Source of the DNA: Rhynchonema sp. JSB1_4
Lineage: Eukaryota > Nematoda > Chromadorea > Monhysterida > Xyalidae
Direction: 5' to 3'
NCBI GenBank assembly: GCA_030248065.1
Contig: JASAMV010002759.1
Location: 1 to 64,000, forward strand
Length of the DNA stretch: 64,000 bases
Made by a program: the position numbers and the translations under genes. The notes below the pieces were generated by a model. The model saw only the letters and a list, made by a program, of their open reading frames with translations, made no database searches and had not been told where the DNA came from. Position 1 is the stretch's first letter; every line of letters begins with the position of its first letter. Shown one piece after another: positions 11,932 to 23,075 of this stretch.

Positions 11932-12395
11932 CCGGAGTTTTCCACTTAAAGCCCCGGGGGCTCTATGCGGAAATTGGTGGAAAATGGACCCTCCGACCAG
12001 AAAGAAAATATCCAATTAGAGCCCCCGGGGGCTTTAAGTGGAAACGTTTCCACTTACAGCACTCGGGGGCTTTAAGCGGAAAACTGGGTGTTTTCATCGT
12101 TGTCAGTAGGGACACTTTAGGCCAGAATTTCGACATTCTGATACCATATTTCAACCTGATTGTGAGCATCTTCATCTAAACGTGGCAAAACGTTGGTAAA
12201 ACAACAGAAAAGTGCGGTATTTTGGTCATTCTTACACTAGTTTGAACTATTTTGGCAAGTTTACTGTTCGATGTAAAATCAATGGTCCGTAAAAAAATAA
12301 ATCCAATTAGAGCCCCCGGGGGCTTTAAGTGGAAAGTTTTCCACTTAGAGCCCCCGAGGGCTCTATTCGGGGGAGGCTTTAAGTGGAAAACTCCG
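11932..12395. mobile_element. TA-flanked inverted-repeat element with CCCCCGGGGG cores
   Basis: Ends CCGGAGTTTTCCACTTAAAG and CTTTAAGTGGAAAACTCCGG are perfect inverses, each bordered by TA. The internal unit (AGAGCCCCCGGGGGCTTTAA) repeats several times around 12010-12085 and 12305-12365. TA flanks suggest a Tc1/mariner-type insertion. No transposase frame was seen. The adjoining 12396-12880 is anonymous and partly shares sequence with 9.8 kb (GGAATTTACGCACCG). Confidence 0.65.
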
Positions 12396-13069
12396 GTAAA
12401 TTCCGTTGTATTCCCAAAACATGCGTCAAAAACGCTGCTTTTTGCGTAACGCGAACACCAGCGTTTTCTAACGCACACGTGTTTTGGGGACTAAAAAGGA
12501 ATTTACGCACCGAGGTGTAGAGCATAAGATATATCAAATACGCGGTTGCGCAACCACCCTCTGTGGCGGTGGCGCTTTCGAGATTTGGGCCATGATCATG
12601 TTTGGGTGTGCAACCACTCCCGGTGGCGGCTGCGCTTTCGATGAGAAATTGGGCCATTGACAGGTACGTATGTAACTGTTAGCTCAACTGTGCTTCGGAA
12701 CTATACAACTTCAATGTTCTGGACGAAGGACATGCTAAATGGAAGATTAATGCTTCCCAGCCTGTTGTTTAGGTTTTTGGTAAGAGTGCCAAAAACAAAA
12801 CTTGAACTCGAAGGGGGCAATCCGATTCTTTGTAAAAATGCCGTCACAGCGCAGTAAAATGAAAGAAAGAGATTACCGTACCCAGAGCAGAGGTCGCAAT
12901 GGCCCGGCCAGGCCCGAGTCCCCAAATTTCCGGCCCGGCCCGAATTTTTCGCTCAGATTTCAACCCAATTTGCGTCATATTTTTTGCGATTTTTTGAGCC
13001 TATTTTTTTAGTTGAAAATTCATTGTTTTCCATGAAAAAGTCGTCAGATACCGTCATAGTAGTGGCAGG

Positions 13070-14106
13070 TAGGCCTGGGCACAATACCACTTTTGACACC
13101 CAATACCAATACCCAATACCAATACCGGCCCTGTACCAATACCCAATACCCAATACCAATACCAAATTGGTGACCCAATACCAGTGGTGTAGCTACCCAG
13201 GCGGGGCGGCAACCTACTGTACCACCCAAAATGCGGGGCGGCAACCTACCTACTGTACCAGCCGAGCTAGGGGGGGGTCGTACCACTTGGGGGGGGGTCA
13301 TCTGGAAACCGAAATTTTTTATGTCTAAATACTGAAGAAAATGTGGCCTAAAACACTAATTTCGCGCGCAGCGCGCGATTTTTCGCCTATTTGCAGACAC
13401 ATATGCTAATTTTATGCAATTTTAAGCCAAAAATGAATGTTTTCGGTGAAAAGTTAGGTGGGGCGGCAACCTACCTACTGTACCAGGGGAGGGGCGGCAA
13501 CCTACCTACTGTACCAGGCGAGGGGCGGCAACCTACCTACTGTACCTTGGGGGGGGCTCCCCCCCCCCACTCCCCCCCAGCTACAACCACTGCCCAATAC
13601 CAATACCCAATACCAATACCGGGTGAAACCCAATACCAATACCAATACCCAATACCAGATCAATACCACTGAAGTGCCTGGTATTGGGTTCGGTATTGGG
13701 TTGGTATTGGTATTGGGTATTGGGTTGGTATTGGTATTGGGTATTGGGTATTGGTCTTAGTATTGGTTTGGTATTGGGTTTTTGGTCTGGCATTGGATTG
13801 GTATTGGGTTTGGTATTGGTTTGGTATTGGGTTTTGAGTCAGGCATTGGGTTTGGTATTGGTTTGGTATTGGGTTTTGAGTCAGGCATTGGGTTTGGTAT
13901 TGGTTTGGTATTGGGTTTTTCTGGATTAGTATTGGGTGTTGGTTTTGACCCAATACCTGGGCAAACCCAATACCAATACCCAATACCAATACCAGGCCAG
14001 CTTCAATACCAATACCCAATACCCAATACCAGAATTGGAACCAATACCAATACCAAACACTGGTGTTGGTATTGGTATTGGGTATTGGGTATTGTGCCCA
14101 GCCATA
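13070..14106. mobile_element. hAT-type element W, made largely of CAATACC arrays in both orientations
   Basis: The left end is TAGGCCTGGGCACAATACC and the right end GGTATTGTGCCCAGCCATA. Both flanks carry the exact 8-bp duplication GTGGCAGG (13062-13069, 14107-14114). The interior is (CCCAATACCAATA)n on one side and its inverse, (GGTATTG)n, on the other. Element H sits within the left arm. Long open frames here, up to 205 codons, are simple-repeat artefacts. Confidence 0.85.
13182..13592. mobile_element. hAT-type MITE, family H, nested in W
   Basis: Starts CAGTGGTGTAGCTACCC and ends AGCTACAACCACTG. The exact 8-bp duplication CCCAATAC lies at 13174-13181 and 13593-13600. It carries the internal hairpin CGCGCG-CAG-CGCGCG at 13363-13377. 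A related copy spans about 58006-58302 (ends ...GTAGCTACACCACTG). Confidence 0.85.
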
Positions 14107-14162
14107 GTGGCAGGGGGGGGGGGGTTGGGGGGTTACGCCTACGCCCCCTCTCAGTACTTTAC

Positions 14163-14583
14163 CAGTGGTGTCGTTGGGGGGGGGTTGGGGGGGGTTACCC
14201 CCCCTGGTATGGGGTACGTATGGGAAATCGGCCGGGGGTATGGGGTATGGGAAATTTTTCACTTTTGGAACAAGCACCCCTAAGAAATGACTTTTTGACC
14301 CCGAGAAGTACCAAAATTGGCCATTTTTCGTCCAAAAATGTCAAAAATCGCTTACTACCGCAAGAAAACTCGGTTTAAGCACTTTTTAGACCAATTTTGG
14401 CACTTTTAGAAGATTTTTGGGGTCATTTTTTTCAAAACCCCCACCCTCGGGTATGGGAAATTTTTGAGTTTTTGGAAAAACCCCCCCTGGTATGGGAAAT
14501 TTTTGATTTTTGGGGGTATGTATGGGAAATTTCCCGAAAATTGGGCTGGGTATGGGAAAATTTCGATTTCTCAACGACACCAC
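14163..14583. mobile_element. hAT-type MITE, family B, copy 2
   Basis: Begins CAGTGGTGTCGTTGGGG and ends TCAACGACACCACT. The flanks AGTACTTTAC and AGTACTTACC are nearly identical. The interior resembles copy 1 (GGAACAAGCACCCCTA, GGTATGGGAAAT repeats). The following 14.69-14.86 kb is an AT-rich block of AGCTACTAAATTTT-like repeats. Confidence 0.72.
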
Positions 14584-14953
14584 TAGTACTTACCTACCAC
14601 ACAACCCGAGGGGGGGTTGGGGGGTTGAGTACTTACCTCTCACAACTCCAAATCATACGTCTCACCATGGATTTTTTTTAAACCAAATTTAGTAGCTTTT
14701 TAGCTACTAAACTTTTTGAAAAGCTAGTAAATTTTCAAATTTAATAGCCTAAAAGCTACAAAATTTTGTATTTTATCCAAAAAAGCTAGTAAATTGGCTT
14801 TTCAGCGGCAAAAAGCTACTAAATTTTTGATGTTACTAGCTTCTTGCTACTAGCCCATTTTGAAAAAAATAAACCCTGCCTCCACAAGCAGTTTTATACC
14901 TTTTTAAGGCAAAAATCGGTATTTTTCGACCTTATTTTCCCAACAATCAGACC

Positions 14954-15419
14954 CAGGGTAGTACTGGGGGGGGTCCCCCCCAAATTCATCTATCTATCGT
15001 CAACACTTTTTGATTTCATCTGTCTCTATCGTCAACACTTATGGGCTAATCTATCTATCGTCAACAAATTTTGGGAACAATCTATCTATCGTCAACACAT
15101 TTCGAACCCAAAATTGACATTTTTGACTCAAAATGGCTCAAAATCGGTATTTTTCACCCCCAAATAGGCAAAAAACGCGCGCTACGCGCGGATTTAGTAC
15201 ATCTAAGTACATTTTCATTAATATTTACACATTATTATCCACTTAGTACACTATACTATACCTTGATTTTTGGCGACCCCTCCCCCACCATCTATCTATC
15301 GTCAACAAGTTTGGGTCGACCCCCCCCCCCAGATTTCGGACTTGGGTCATCTATCTATCGTCAACACATTTCGGGTCCCAATCTATCTATCGTCAACACC
15401 CTGACCAAGTACTACACTG
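14954..15419. mobile_element. hAT-type MITE, family F, copy 1
   Basis: Ends are CAGGGTAGTACTGGGG and CAAGTACTACACTG. The interior carries several copies of ATCTATCTATCGTCAACA, split between both ends, and a hairpin CGCGCG-CTA-CGCGCG at 15176-15190. The flanks do not show a clean duplication for this copy. Confidence 0.75.
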
Positions 15420-15939
15420 CGCAAACCCACCCATAATATCTATTTTTAGGCGATTTTCGGCGAAAATTTGGAAAAAGTACTATTTTTACCTCATTTTTTG
15501 GCCAGAATTGTATCACAAAAACGGTGTTTTTTCGCCTTTTTGGGTGACCAAAATCATACCACTCACGCTTCCGGTCCCACTTACCTCCCATACATGGGCC
15601 TGCCACTACACTGGGGGGGAATGGGGCAGGGTACCGTATTATCGGAATCGGAAATAGAACCCCACTATTAATTGAACTCCATCCAAATGGCTCGAAATCA
15701 AAAATGGAACCCCCGTTAATTGACCTCCCCCATTAATAGAACCGAACCCCACCCCCAGCCCCAACCTTCACCGTACCACCGGTTGGTGGTCGTAAGGCTG
15801 TGTTGTTATGTCAAACGTTGCTTGCGCATGCAGTAGACTACAGCTTTTTAGGCATAACTGACCCATTTTAGTTGCATTATTAAAAGTGATTTTTTTCGTC
15901 GGGGGGGGGGGGCAAATGAAAAATAGAGTTAAATAGAAC

Positions 15940-16399
15940 CAGGGTAGTACTTGGGGGGGTCCCCCCAAATTCATCTGTCTATCGTCAACACTTTTTGATT
16001 TCATCTGTCTCTATCGTCAACACTTATGGGCTAATCTATCTATCGTCAACAAATTTTGGGAACAATCTATCTATCGTCAACACATTTCGAACCCAAAATT
16101 GACATTTTTGACTCAAAATGGCTCAAAATCGGTATTTTTCACCCCCAAATAGGCAAAAAAACGCGCGCTACGCGCGGATTTAGTACATCTAAGTACATTT
16201 TCATTAATATTTACACATTATCCACTTAGTACACTATACTATACCTTGATTTTTGGCGACCCCTCCCCCACCATCTATCTATCGTCAACAAGTTTGGGTC
16301 GACCCCCCCCAGATTTCGGACTTGGGTCATCTATCTATCGTCAACACATTTCGGGTCCCAATCTATCTATCGTCAACACCCTGAACAAGTACTACACTG
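15940..16399. mobile_element. hAT-type MITE, family F, copy 2
   Basis: Nearly identical to copy 1, with ends CAGGGTAGTACTTGGGG and CAAGTACTACACTG. It has an exact 8-bp duplication AATAGAAC (15932-15939, 16400-16407). The host into which it inserted is the TA-type element family seen at 7294. The hairpin is at 16162-16176. Confidence 0.85.
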
Positions 16400-17274
16400 A
16401 ATAGAACCACCCATTAATTGGCCCCCATCGGCTCTGATACAGTAGGTATCCCCGTCTCCGAGCCCTGTACAGTAGGTATAACCCTCCGTCCAGCGTACCT
16501 CCAACACTGCTTTTTGGGGTAGAAAATTTAACCGATTTTTGCCCCTTTTTGGGAAAAAATACTCTATAAAAAGGGTATTTTGGCGACTTTTGACAACACT
16601 GACCTAAAAAGTACCTATCTCAGGCTATACTTGCGGGCCGGAAAAAACGTTTTTTTTTCGGAAAAAAACTGAACAAAAACGTTTTTTTCTGAGGCCCGGA
16701 AAAGCACGTTTTTATTTTTCCAAGTGGCTACTTTTAGAAAAAACGGTTTTTTTTCCAAAAAGTTCCGAGAAATTTTTCAAGGGTTGCGAAAGGATGTTGT
16801 CAAAATCATTCTAAATCGGTGCTAAACAGTTCAACATGAGCACTTTTTAATCTCCAAGTGCATTGTTAGCCTGTTTCAGGCCATTTCCCGACAAAATTTT
16901 GTCCAAAATAGGCGTTTTTGGACCATGGGTACCCTAAAGTACTGGAAAAATTTGAAAAAAACGGTTTTTCCAAAAATACATTTTGCGGAAAAATACGCAA
17001 GTATACCCCTTCCCCAGGAACTACACTGCTGCCCCAAAATAAAAATAGTAGCAGAACTGCCAGCAGTAGAATTAGTTTGATTGGAAATGAAGTACTGTTG
17101 AAAGAAAGGTGTAATGAAACACAGAACAAACAGGGATAAAAATTGTAACGCCACCCAAACGACCTTCGTCATCAAATAGAAGGCCGGCCTTCTATTACCG
17201 ACTTTACGGTATTATTTTTCAAATTACGTCGTACTCTGTCTCTGCATCGCAGGTCACCACAAACAACCAAAATA
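16400..17274. other. Repeat remnants, then the 5' flank of eIF3d
   Basis: 16400-16520 has E-type fragments (ACAGTAGGTA, CCTCCAACACTG). 16520-17032 resembles the interior of family C and ends CCAGGAACTACACTG. 17033-17274 is anonymous sequence upstream of the eIF3d start; no promoter element could be assigned. Confidence 0.55.
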
Positions 17275-20200
17275 ATGGAAACTCAAACGAAACCGAAAAT
17301 TACGGTGCCGAAGATTCACGACAACCCGGATGGCTGGGGTCCTGTGCACATTCCCGAAGGTTTTCGCAAGCTGCCCTATCAAACTTTCAACAAGGCAGAC
17401 AAAATTGGAAAAATCGCCGATTGGAGCGGTCAAGATAAAATGTACCAGGACCGGCGATACGGTTTGTTTTGTCCTTGTTTTTGCCGATTTGCTTTGTTGT
17501 GTACCGTAACCGTATTCCCCAAAATACAAAGGTGGGGCTTTATTTTTTCACTCGGTCATTTTCAAAAAACATTCGCCATTATTCGTCGAGAGCGTTCCGG
17601 TCAAATCCACTATTGCGTCAGAAGGCCAGGCGTTCTTATACCCCATAGAAGCGTCCCCTTGTGTTCAGGTTTTTGTTAAAAGCCGTTTTTGGGACTGGTA
17701 GAGCTCGCGATTTCCAAACCCGGCTCGGCTCGCCCGGGTTCTATTCTTGGAGTGTTCTATTTACCACAGTATGGTCTCCACACGCACTTAGGGTTAGAGA
17801 GATGTCGGCTGTCGGGTGTCGGGTGCCAAAAAAGTGTAGGTGTCGGGTGTCGGGTACCCCCAGATGTCGGGTGTCGGGTTTTTTCGGACCCGACACCCGA
17901 CACTTGCGGTTCAAAACATCAGTATTGCTGACAGAAGAATTTTGAGAGAAAATTTTCTTCGAACCAAATTTTTCCGAAGACACAGAATGTGACATTTTGG
18001 TGTTTATTTCGTGTGAAAATACTTGAATTCAGTAACTTGAGCCAAAAAATTGCACTCATGATGCAAATGAGCAAAAATCTGCCTGTTTTTGGTCCAAAAA
18101 CAGGTGTCGGGTGTCGGGTTTTTTTCAAAAACTAGATGTCGGGTGTCGGTTTTTTTTGCAACTGTCGGGTGTCGGCTTTTTTTTCTGAGATGTCGGGTGT
18201 CGGGTGTCGGGTACTTCCAGATGTCGGGTGTCGGCTGTCGGGTGTCGGGTACCCCCCGACCTCTAACCCTACACGCACTGCAGGTCGCTATCACCAATCG
18301 GTGCAATATAGTTCGGGTCAGATCGGTACCCAATATTCGTACTATCACGATGCGGACGACGCAGCGTTCCAGCTGGTTGACACGTCAAAGCCACAACGCA
18401 CAATGTTGCAGCACGTGCAGAGAATGAGGCAGCAACAGCAAATGGTCTGTCACTCAGTAACAATTGGTAATTTGCCAGTGAAGATGGATTAGACGTCAAG
18501 TTATTTTATTTATATCTTCAGAAGAAGCAAATCCAACGCGAGAAGGAACGAAAGCTGCAGGCTGGCTATGGCACGGCGAGCACACGCGGACGTGGTGGTG
18601 TTATGCAACGGTTTGTCATTTTGATAGGACCAAACGCTTGGTCAGAATAATCTTGTGGTAGCTGAAGTAAGCTTAGTCTGGCGGAGGGCTTGCGATGGAT
18701 AATTCGGAATGCTCCCCCCTCACGATTGTCCATCCACAAAACAGCAAGTGCAGGGCACAGGCTAGTGGGCTATGCCATGAGTCTAAAAAATCTGACCATA
18801 AAAAATGGTCCGTATGAATCATGCAGTGGTGCATTCCGTGGTCGCGGCGGTCGCGGTCGCTGGAACGACCAACGCAATCAACGCAACCGCGGTCAACCGT
18901 CGGTGGCCGTGCTGCCTGATTGGGACGTGCTCGAGGATCTCGACTTTCCCAGATTGTTGAAATTGACGCTGCCAAATGTCGAAGCCGGACAGGACATGTA
19001 TGTACAAACAATACAATTGACTATGGTTAATCGGAGGCAGCATCGTGTCTTATGACAAAGTGTGGCGGAACGCAAACATAATATAACAAGCTGGTATGAA
19101 AACTAATAGTCGGTTCTCGGTCTTGGATACTGACTTTGTGCATCAACGATATTTCGGGTTTCAGTGTTGAAAGTTTGCATCAAAGTTCAGACCAGGCTCG
19201 ACAAGAAAAGTAAACAATGTTGGCCAAAATTGGTGGCGTCCGTTTGTTGTGCAAAACGGCGTCATGACGAGTGGCCAAGTCAGATCCAATCGACCATCAA
19301 GATTGGCCACAAGTATCCGTCTTTGTAGCGCAAGCTCAAATGAAGCCGTGACCATTGAAACAATGATGTTGTGCTTTCAGCGACGATCACCGCTATGGCA
19401 CGTTATTCTACTACGACAAAGCCTATGACCGAACGACAACCAAGAATGAGAAACCGTTACAAATGTGTGCTGGCGTGATCTACAATGTGACAACAACGGA
19501 GGATCCGATTATGCAGAAAGTCCGTTCATTATTATTGTCAACTTCTTCATTTCGATATCGGTCGATTTTAGAATGTTGCAGCTCCCAGTTAGTACCTCGC
19601 ATTGCCGCCATGTTTGCATTGTGCAAGAGACGTTTTGCAGCACCTGTGAAGGCACAGTCACTTGCGAGTGCACACTGCCATTTGATGTTTCAGTTGGCGA
19701 AAGAGGGTGCGGGCAACGTGTTCGCCACCGACATCCTGGTCGCGGCCATAATGTGTGCACCACGATCCTTCTATTCGTTCGACATTGTCGCACATCGAAT
19801 TGGTGACAAGCTGTTCTTCGACAAACGATCAAACGCCGGATGGGTGACGTCGCCTGGTTGGTGAAGGGGGCTGGTTTGTTGTTGAATGATAAAAAAACAT
19901 CGGGCCAGTCACAAGGTTGGAAAATTCAGAATGTTTCGTTACCGAGACAATGAGTATAATCCTAGTAGATAGCACAGACGTTGTCTGAAAAATGAAAGAA
20001 ACTGGTCATGCGCGGTGTGTGGTATTGAAATACATGTATCACGGGCGAAAGCATTTGATGTGTTTATTCGCTTCGCACACTAATGTTCCGAGTGTACCAG
20101 CGATCCATCAGCTCATGGCACCTTTTATACACAACGCATGCAGCAGCAGCACACGCCATTTTCTAAACAAAATGCAAACTCTGAGCGTGTGTCATACTTT

Positions 20201-22644
20201 GATGACCCCTTTTTAGTTTATTCCGTTTTCATTAGCTGCTTGACATAACATTTTTCTGCATTATTGCAAAATTTGGGGATGTTTCACAGGATAACTGCAG
20301 ACAATACATGCATTCATTGATGGCAGTAATGTAGCGTGCAGCCTGTGTGTGTGGAATGCCATGTTACACAGATAGTTACGGTGTATCTTTTTTCACAGAT
20401 GCCCTGACGGTGTCCGAAACACACCAAGACCCACCTAGCGAGGATGCTGGCATCAATTCGCCGAAAAACCTCGCACAGGAAGCAGTCTACGTCAATCAGA
20501 ACTTCCGACAACAAGTGCTTCGGCGGGTCAGTTCGTTTTATTTTTATTTAGCTTGAGGAGACTAGATTTGTGCTGTTTTGTCACACACGGACATAGTTAC
20601 GGATCCAGCTTTCGGCCAAGGGGGCAAACCCCCAAAGTCATTTTCATATAGTGCATGTGCGAGTGTGATTTTTCAAACATCGTTTTTATTCAGCGCTTGT
20701 TTATGATTGAGCGATTTTAAGCCTAATACCGTAGAAAACGCTCGACAATGAGAACGAGACGAAAATGAGCACCCTCGACAGCCAAATTTCCAGTATCTGG
20801 GTTTATCTGATGCGCGTTGCGCGCGATTCTTGGCCCCTTGAGCTTGAAGTATATTAGAGTGAAAGTCCTGCGATTTAGGGGTCCCTTTCCTTCGTCTCTC
20901 GCCAACTTTGACCAAGGGGGCTAGGCCCCGGCGCCCCTTTGATTCGCTAGTGCTCGGACACGGGTTGGGTTGCTATCGGTGTGCAGAAATCTGTCACCAT
21001 TTTTAGAGTGCCGCAGACGAGAAGCACGTTTTCAATCACCCCAACGTACCGTTCGATGAAAGTGAGGGCACCGAGGCGCAGTCCAATCTGGCCTACAAGT
21101 TAGTCCGATGTCCATGTACGTGATCGTGGTTTATTTTTGCCCTGAGGTGTGATTTGCATCTGCAATGTTCATTCTTCCCTTGAACTGCCAAAAGTTGCCA
21201 ACCCGCCTAAACCACTAATTCTTCACATGAGTTCCACCTGGAAGAAAATTTTGAAAAATAAAATCGGCTGGGCGTTTGTCAACAATGTTGCATGATGTCC
21301 AAACGTTTGATGCAGATATCGTCGTTTCAACCTTGGCAAGGACGTGGTGTTGGTGTGTCGCACGGAGCACGATGCCGTGACCACGGGGGCACAGGGAGAG
21401 ACTCAATTCCTCACTATCAAGGCATTCAACGAGTTTGATCCCAGCCGGGTGCGGTGATATTTGTGATTATATTTCTGTTTTTTTGTTCTCGAAATTTGGA
21501 ATAATTTGTATTTTTTCTCTGTAGGGCCAAGGTTATCTGGATTGGCGCTCCAAGTTGGACGCTCAGAAAGGCGCAGTGACAGCGACTGAGCTCAAGACCA
21601 ACAGTTTCAAGCTGGCCAAATGGGCCGTACAAGCACTACTCGCGGGATCGGACATCATGAAATTCGGGTATGTTGCATCCTTTTCTCTTTATTTTGTTTT
21701 GTAAAGGATGCATGACAAAAGTTTAGTTGCGAGCTGAAGAAATAAACAATCTTTTCTTAAATTTTTTTGGAGATCTAGCTATGCCCAGGTTTCGCTGGTT
21801 GTCGAGCAGTAAAGCAAGCATTTTCCTTTTGATTTCAGTTTTGTGTCCCGCACAAACATGCGTGATTCGTCCAAACACACCATATTGGGCACGCAACAAT
21901 ACACACCGACTGAGTTCGCACAGAATATAACACTGGATATGAACAATTGCTGGGGTGGGTCTGTTTCGTATGAGGTTTTATGCCGTGTTGTATTGTTCAG
22001 AAAATCTTTCACAAATGTCCTGTCTTTATTTTTAGGCATTCTGCGTTGTGTGATCGATCTTTGCATGAAGCAGCCGGCTGGAAAATATTTGCTGATGAAA
22101 GAAGCGGGCAAGGTACGCTTATTTTGAATAAATTTCAGTTTGTTTTTGCAAATTTCATTACACATACCATTATTGGCTGTTGTCAGAATGTGATTCGTCT
22201 GTACAAACTGCCGTTGGGCACGTTCGATGAATCCGAATCGGAGATGGACGAGGAGGATGAAGCGTCGGACAGTGCCGGTGAGCCATATTGGCTATATTAT
22301 TGTCGTGCATTGAATTGCGATGCATTGCTGCGCAGTGCCACTTCCTCATGCGGTGACCTTTTGTACAAATAAGCCCTCAGATATCGTGAATATTTCTGAA
22401 CGCAGTTGTAGTTCTCGATCCTGCCGGTTACCTCCGACTTTCCACTCAATGTTGTGATTGTGTGTCGATATTATTATTCTATAATACACGAAATGTTGGG
22501 CCCCGTCCCGAGCATGTCACTATAAAGAGGGTAAATAGATGACATACGGTACTTTTAAACTTGGGAAAGCTATTTTTGCACACAAAACAACAGTTTTATC
22601 TTCTACTTACAGATGATGAAGCCGAAGACAGCCGTGCCGACTGA
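17275..22644 (+). CDS. EIF3D: Translation initiation factor eIF3 subunit d, complete, 573 aa
   Basis: Fourteen exons join in phase: 17275-17461, 18284-18444, 18522-18610, 18827-18997, 19381-19519, 19694-19856, 20399-20526, 21007-21098, 21316-21448, 21525-21667, 21839-21954, 22036-22112, 22187-22277, 22613-22644. Protein landmarks match eIF3d throughout: NPDGWGP and KIADWSG at the N-terminus; an RGRG-rich basic segment (exons 3-4); [73 protein letters not shown]; and an acidic C-terminus. The length is close to the human 548 aa. eIF3d belongs to the eIF3 complex on the 40S ribosome, and its cup-shaped domain is known to bind the cap of selected mRNAs. Exon 6 is modelled to end at a GTTGGT donor, adding about four residues (VTSP) against human. 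Intron 1 holds a 483-bp transposon ending about 12 bp before exon 2. Confidence 0.95.
17789..18271. mobile_element. hAT-type MITE, family K, in eIF3d intron 1
   Basis: Ends are TAGGGTTAGAG and CTCTAACCCTA, with exact 8-bp duplications CACGCACT (17781-17788, 18272-18279). The interior is dominated by GTCGGGTGTCGGG repeats in both orientations. The right duplication abuts the splice acceptor GCAG at 18280-18283. A partial copy runs off the window end (from about 63935). Confidence 0.88.
20112..20363. mobile_element. CTCATGGCAC-type MITE, copy 1 (eIF3d intron 6)
   Basis: About 250 bp, starting CTCATGGCAC and ending ATGCCATG. It aligns over its whole length, in the same orientation, with 26591-26844; shared blocks include GCAGCACACGCCATTTTCTA, TTGGGGATGTTTCA and GGATAACTGCAGA. 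No clear target duplication was seen. Elsewhere in this gene, 20812-20825 carries a GCGCG hairpin in an otherwise anonymous intron. Confidence 0.7.
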
Positions 22645-22906
22645 TGTTTCAAATTCAAGCTGAAATGATCTGTGTTGATTGTTTGCGTTATATTGTATTA
22701 TTCAGTGGTTATTATTATTATTAGGCACAATTTTATTGAGATAATTTGTTGGAAAGGACAAGACCGTTTTTATGACACTCGTTTTTTATAGTCCTTTTTC
22801 CGTTGTTTCTGTTTTGTCCGCTTGGTTTGCTGTTGCTTTTTGGGTCTCGGCTGTTGAAAATCAAGTGTCGTTTTGTTTGTTTTGCCACACCGGTTCGATA
22901 TGGATG

Positions 22907-22912
22907 AATAAA
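22907..22912 (+). terminator. Candidate polyadenylation signal AATAAA for eIF3d
   Basis: AATAAA lies 263 bases past the eIF3d stop codon in T-rich sequence and before the convergent nucleoside hydrolase ends. It is a consensus match only, without transcript support. Confidence 0.3.
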
Positions 22913-23075
22913 ACTATTGTTGATTTATTACATTTCGTTAGTCGTGTAAATCCTTCATGCAATCGAAACGACAAAGATTCAATTATGAGAGCAATTGAAC
23001 AGTCAGCGCAATTGAGCTTTATGAATTTTGAATACATGCATCTTGCATCCCGTCAAAATCGAGCGCTACCTTGGT

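Noticed and set aside
13660..14277. A 205-codon open frame on the minus strand
   Set aside because: It is composed of NPIPNQYQTQ-type repeats translated from CAATACC arrays inside element W.
14978..15410. CRISPR-like array of ATCTATCTATCGTCAACA units
   Set aside because: The window is eukaryotic, the units are 18 bp, and they lie inside inverted-repeat transposons.
17789..17799. TAGGGTTAGAG as a vertebrate-type telomere remnant
   Set aside because: It is the terminal inverted repeat of element K, flanked by an 8-bp duplication.
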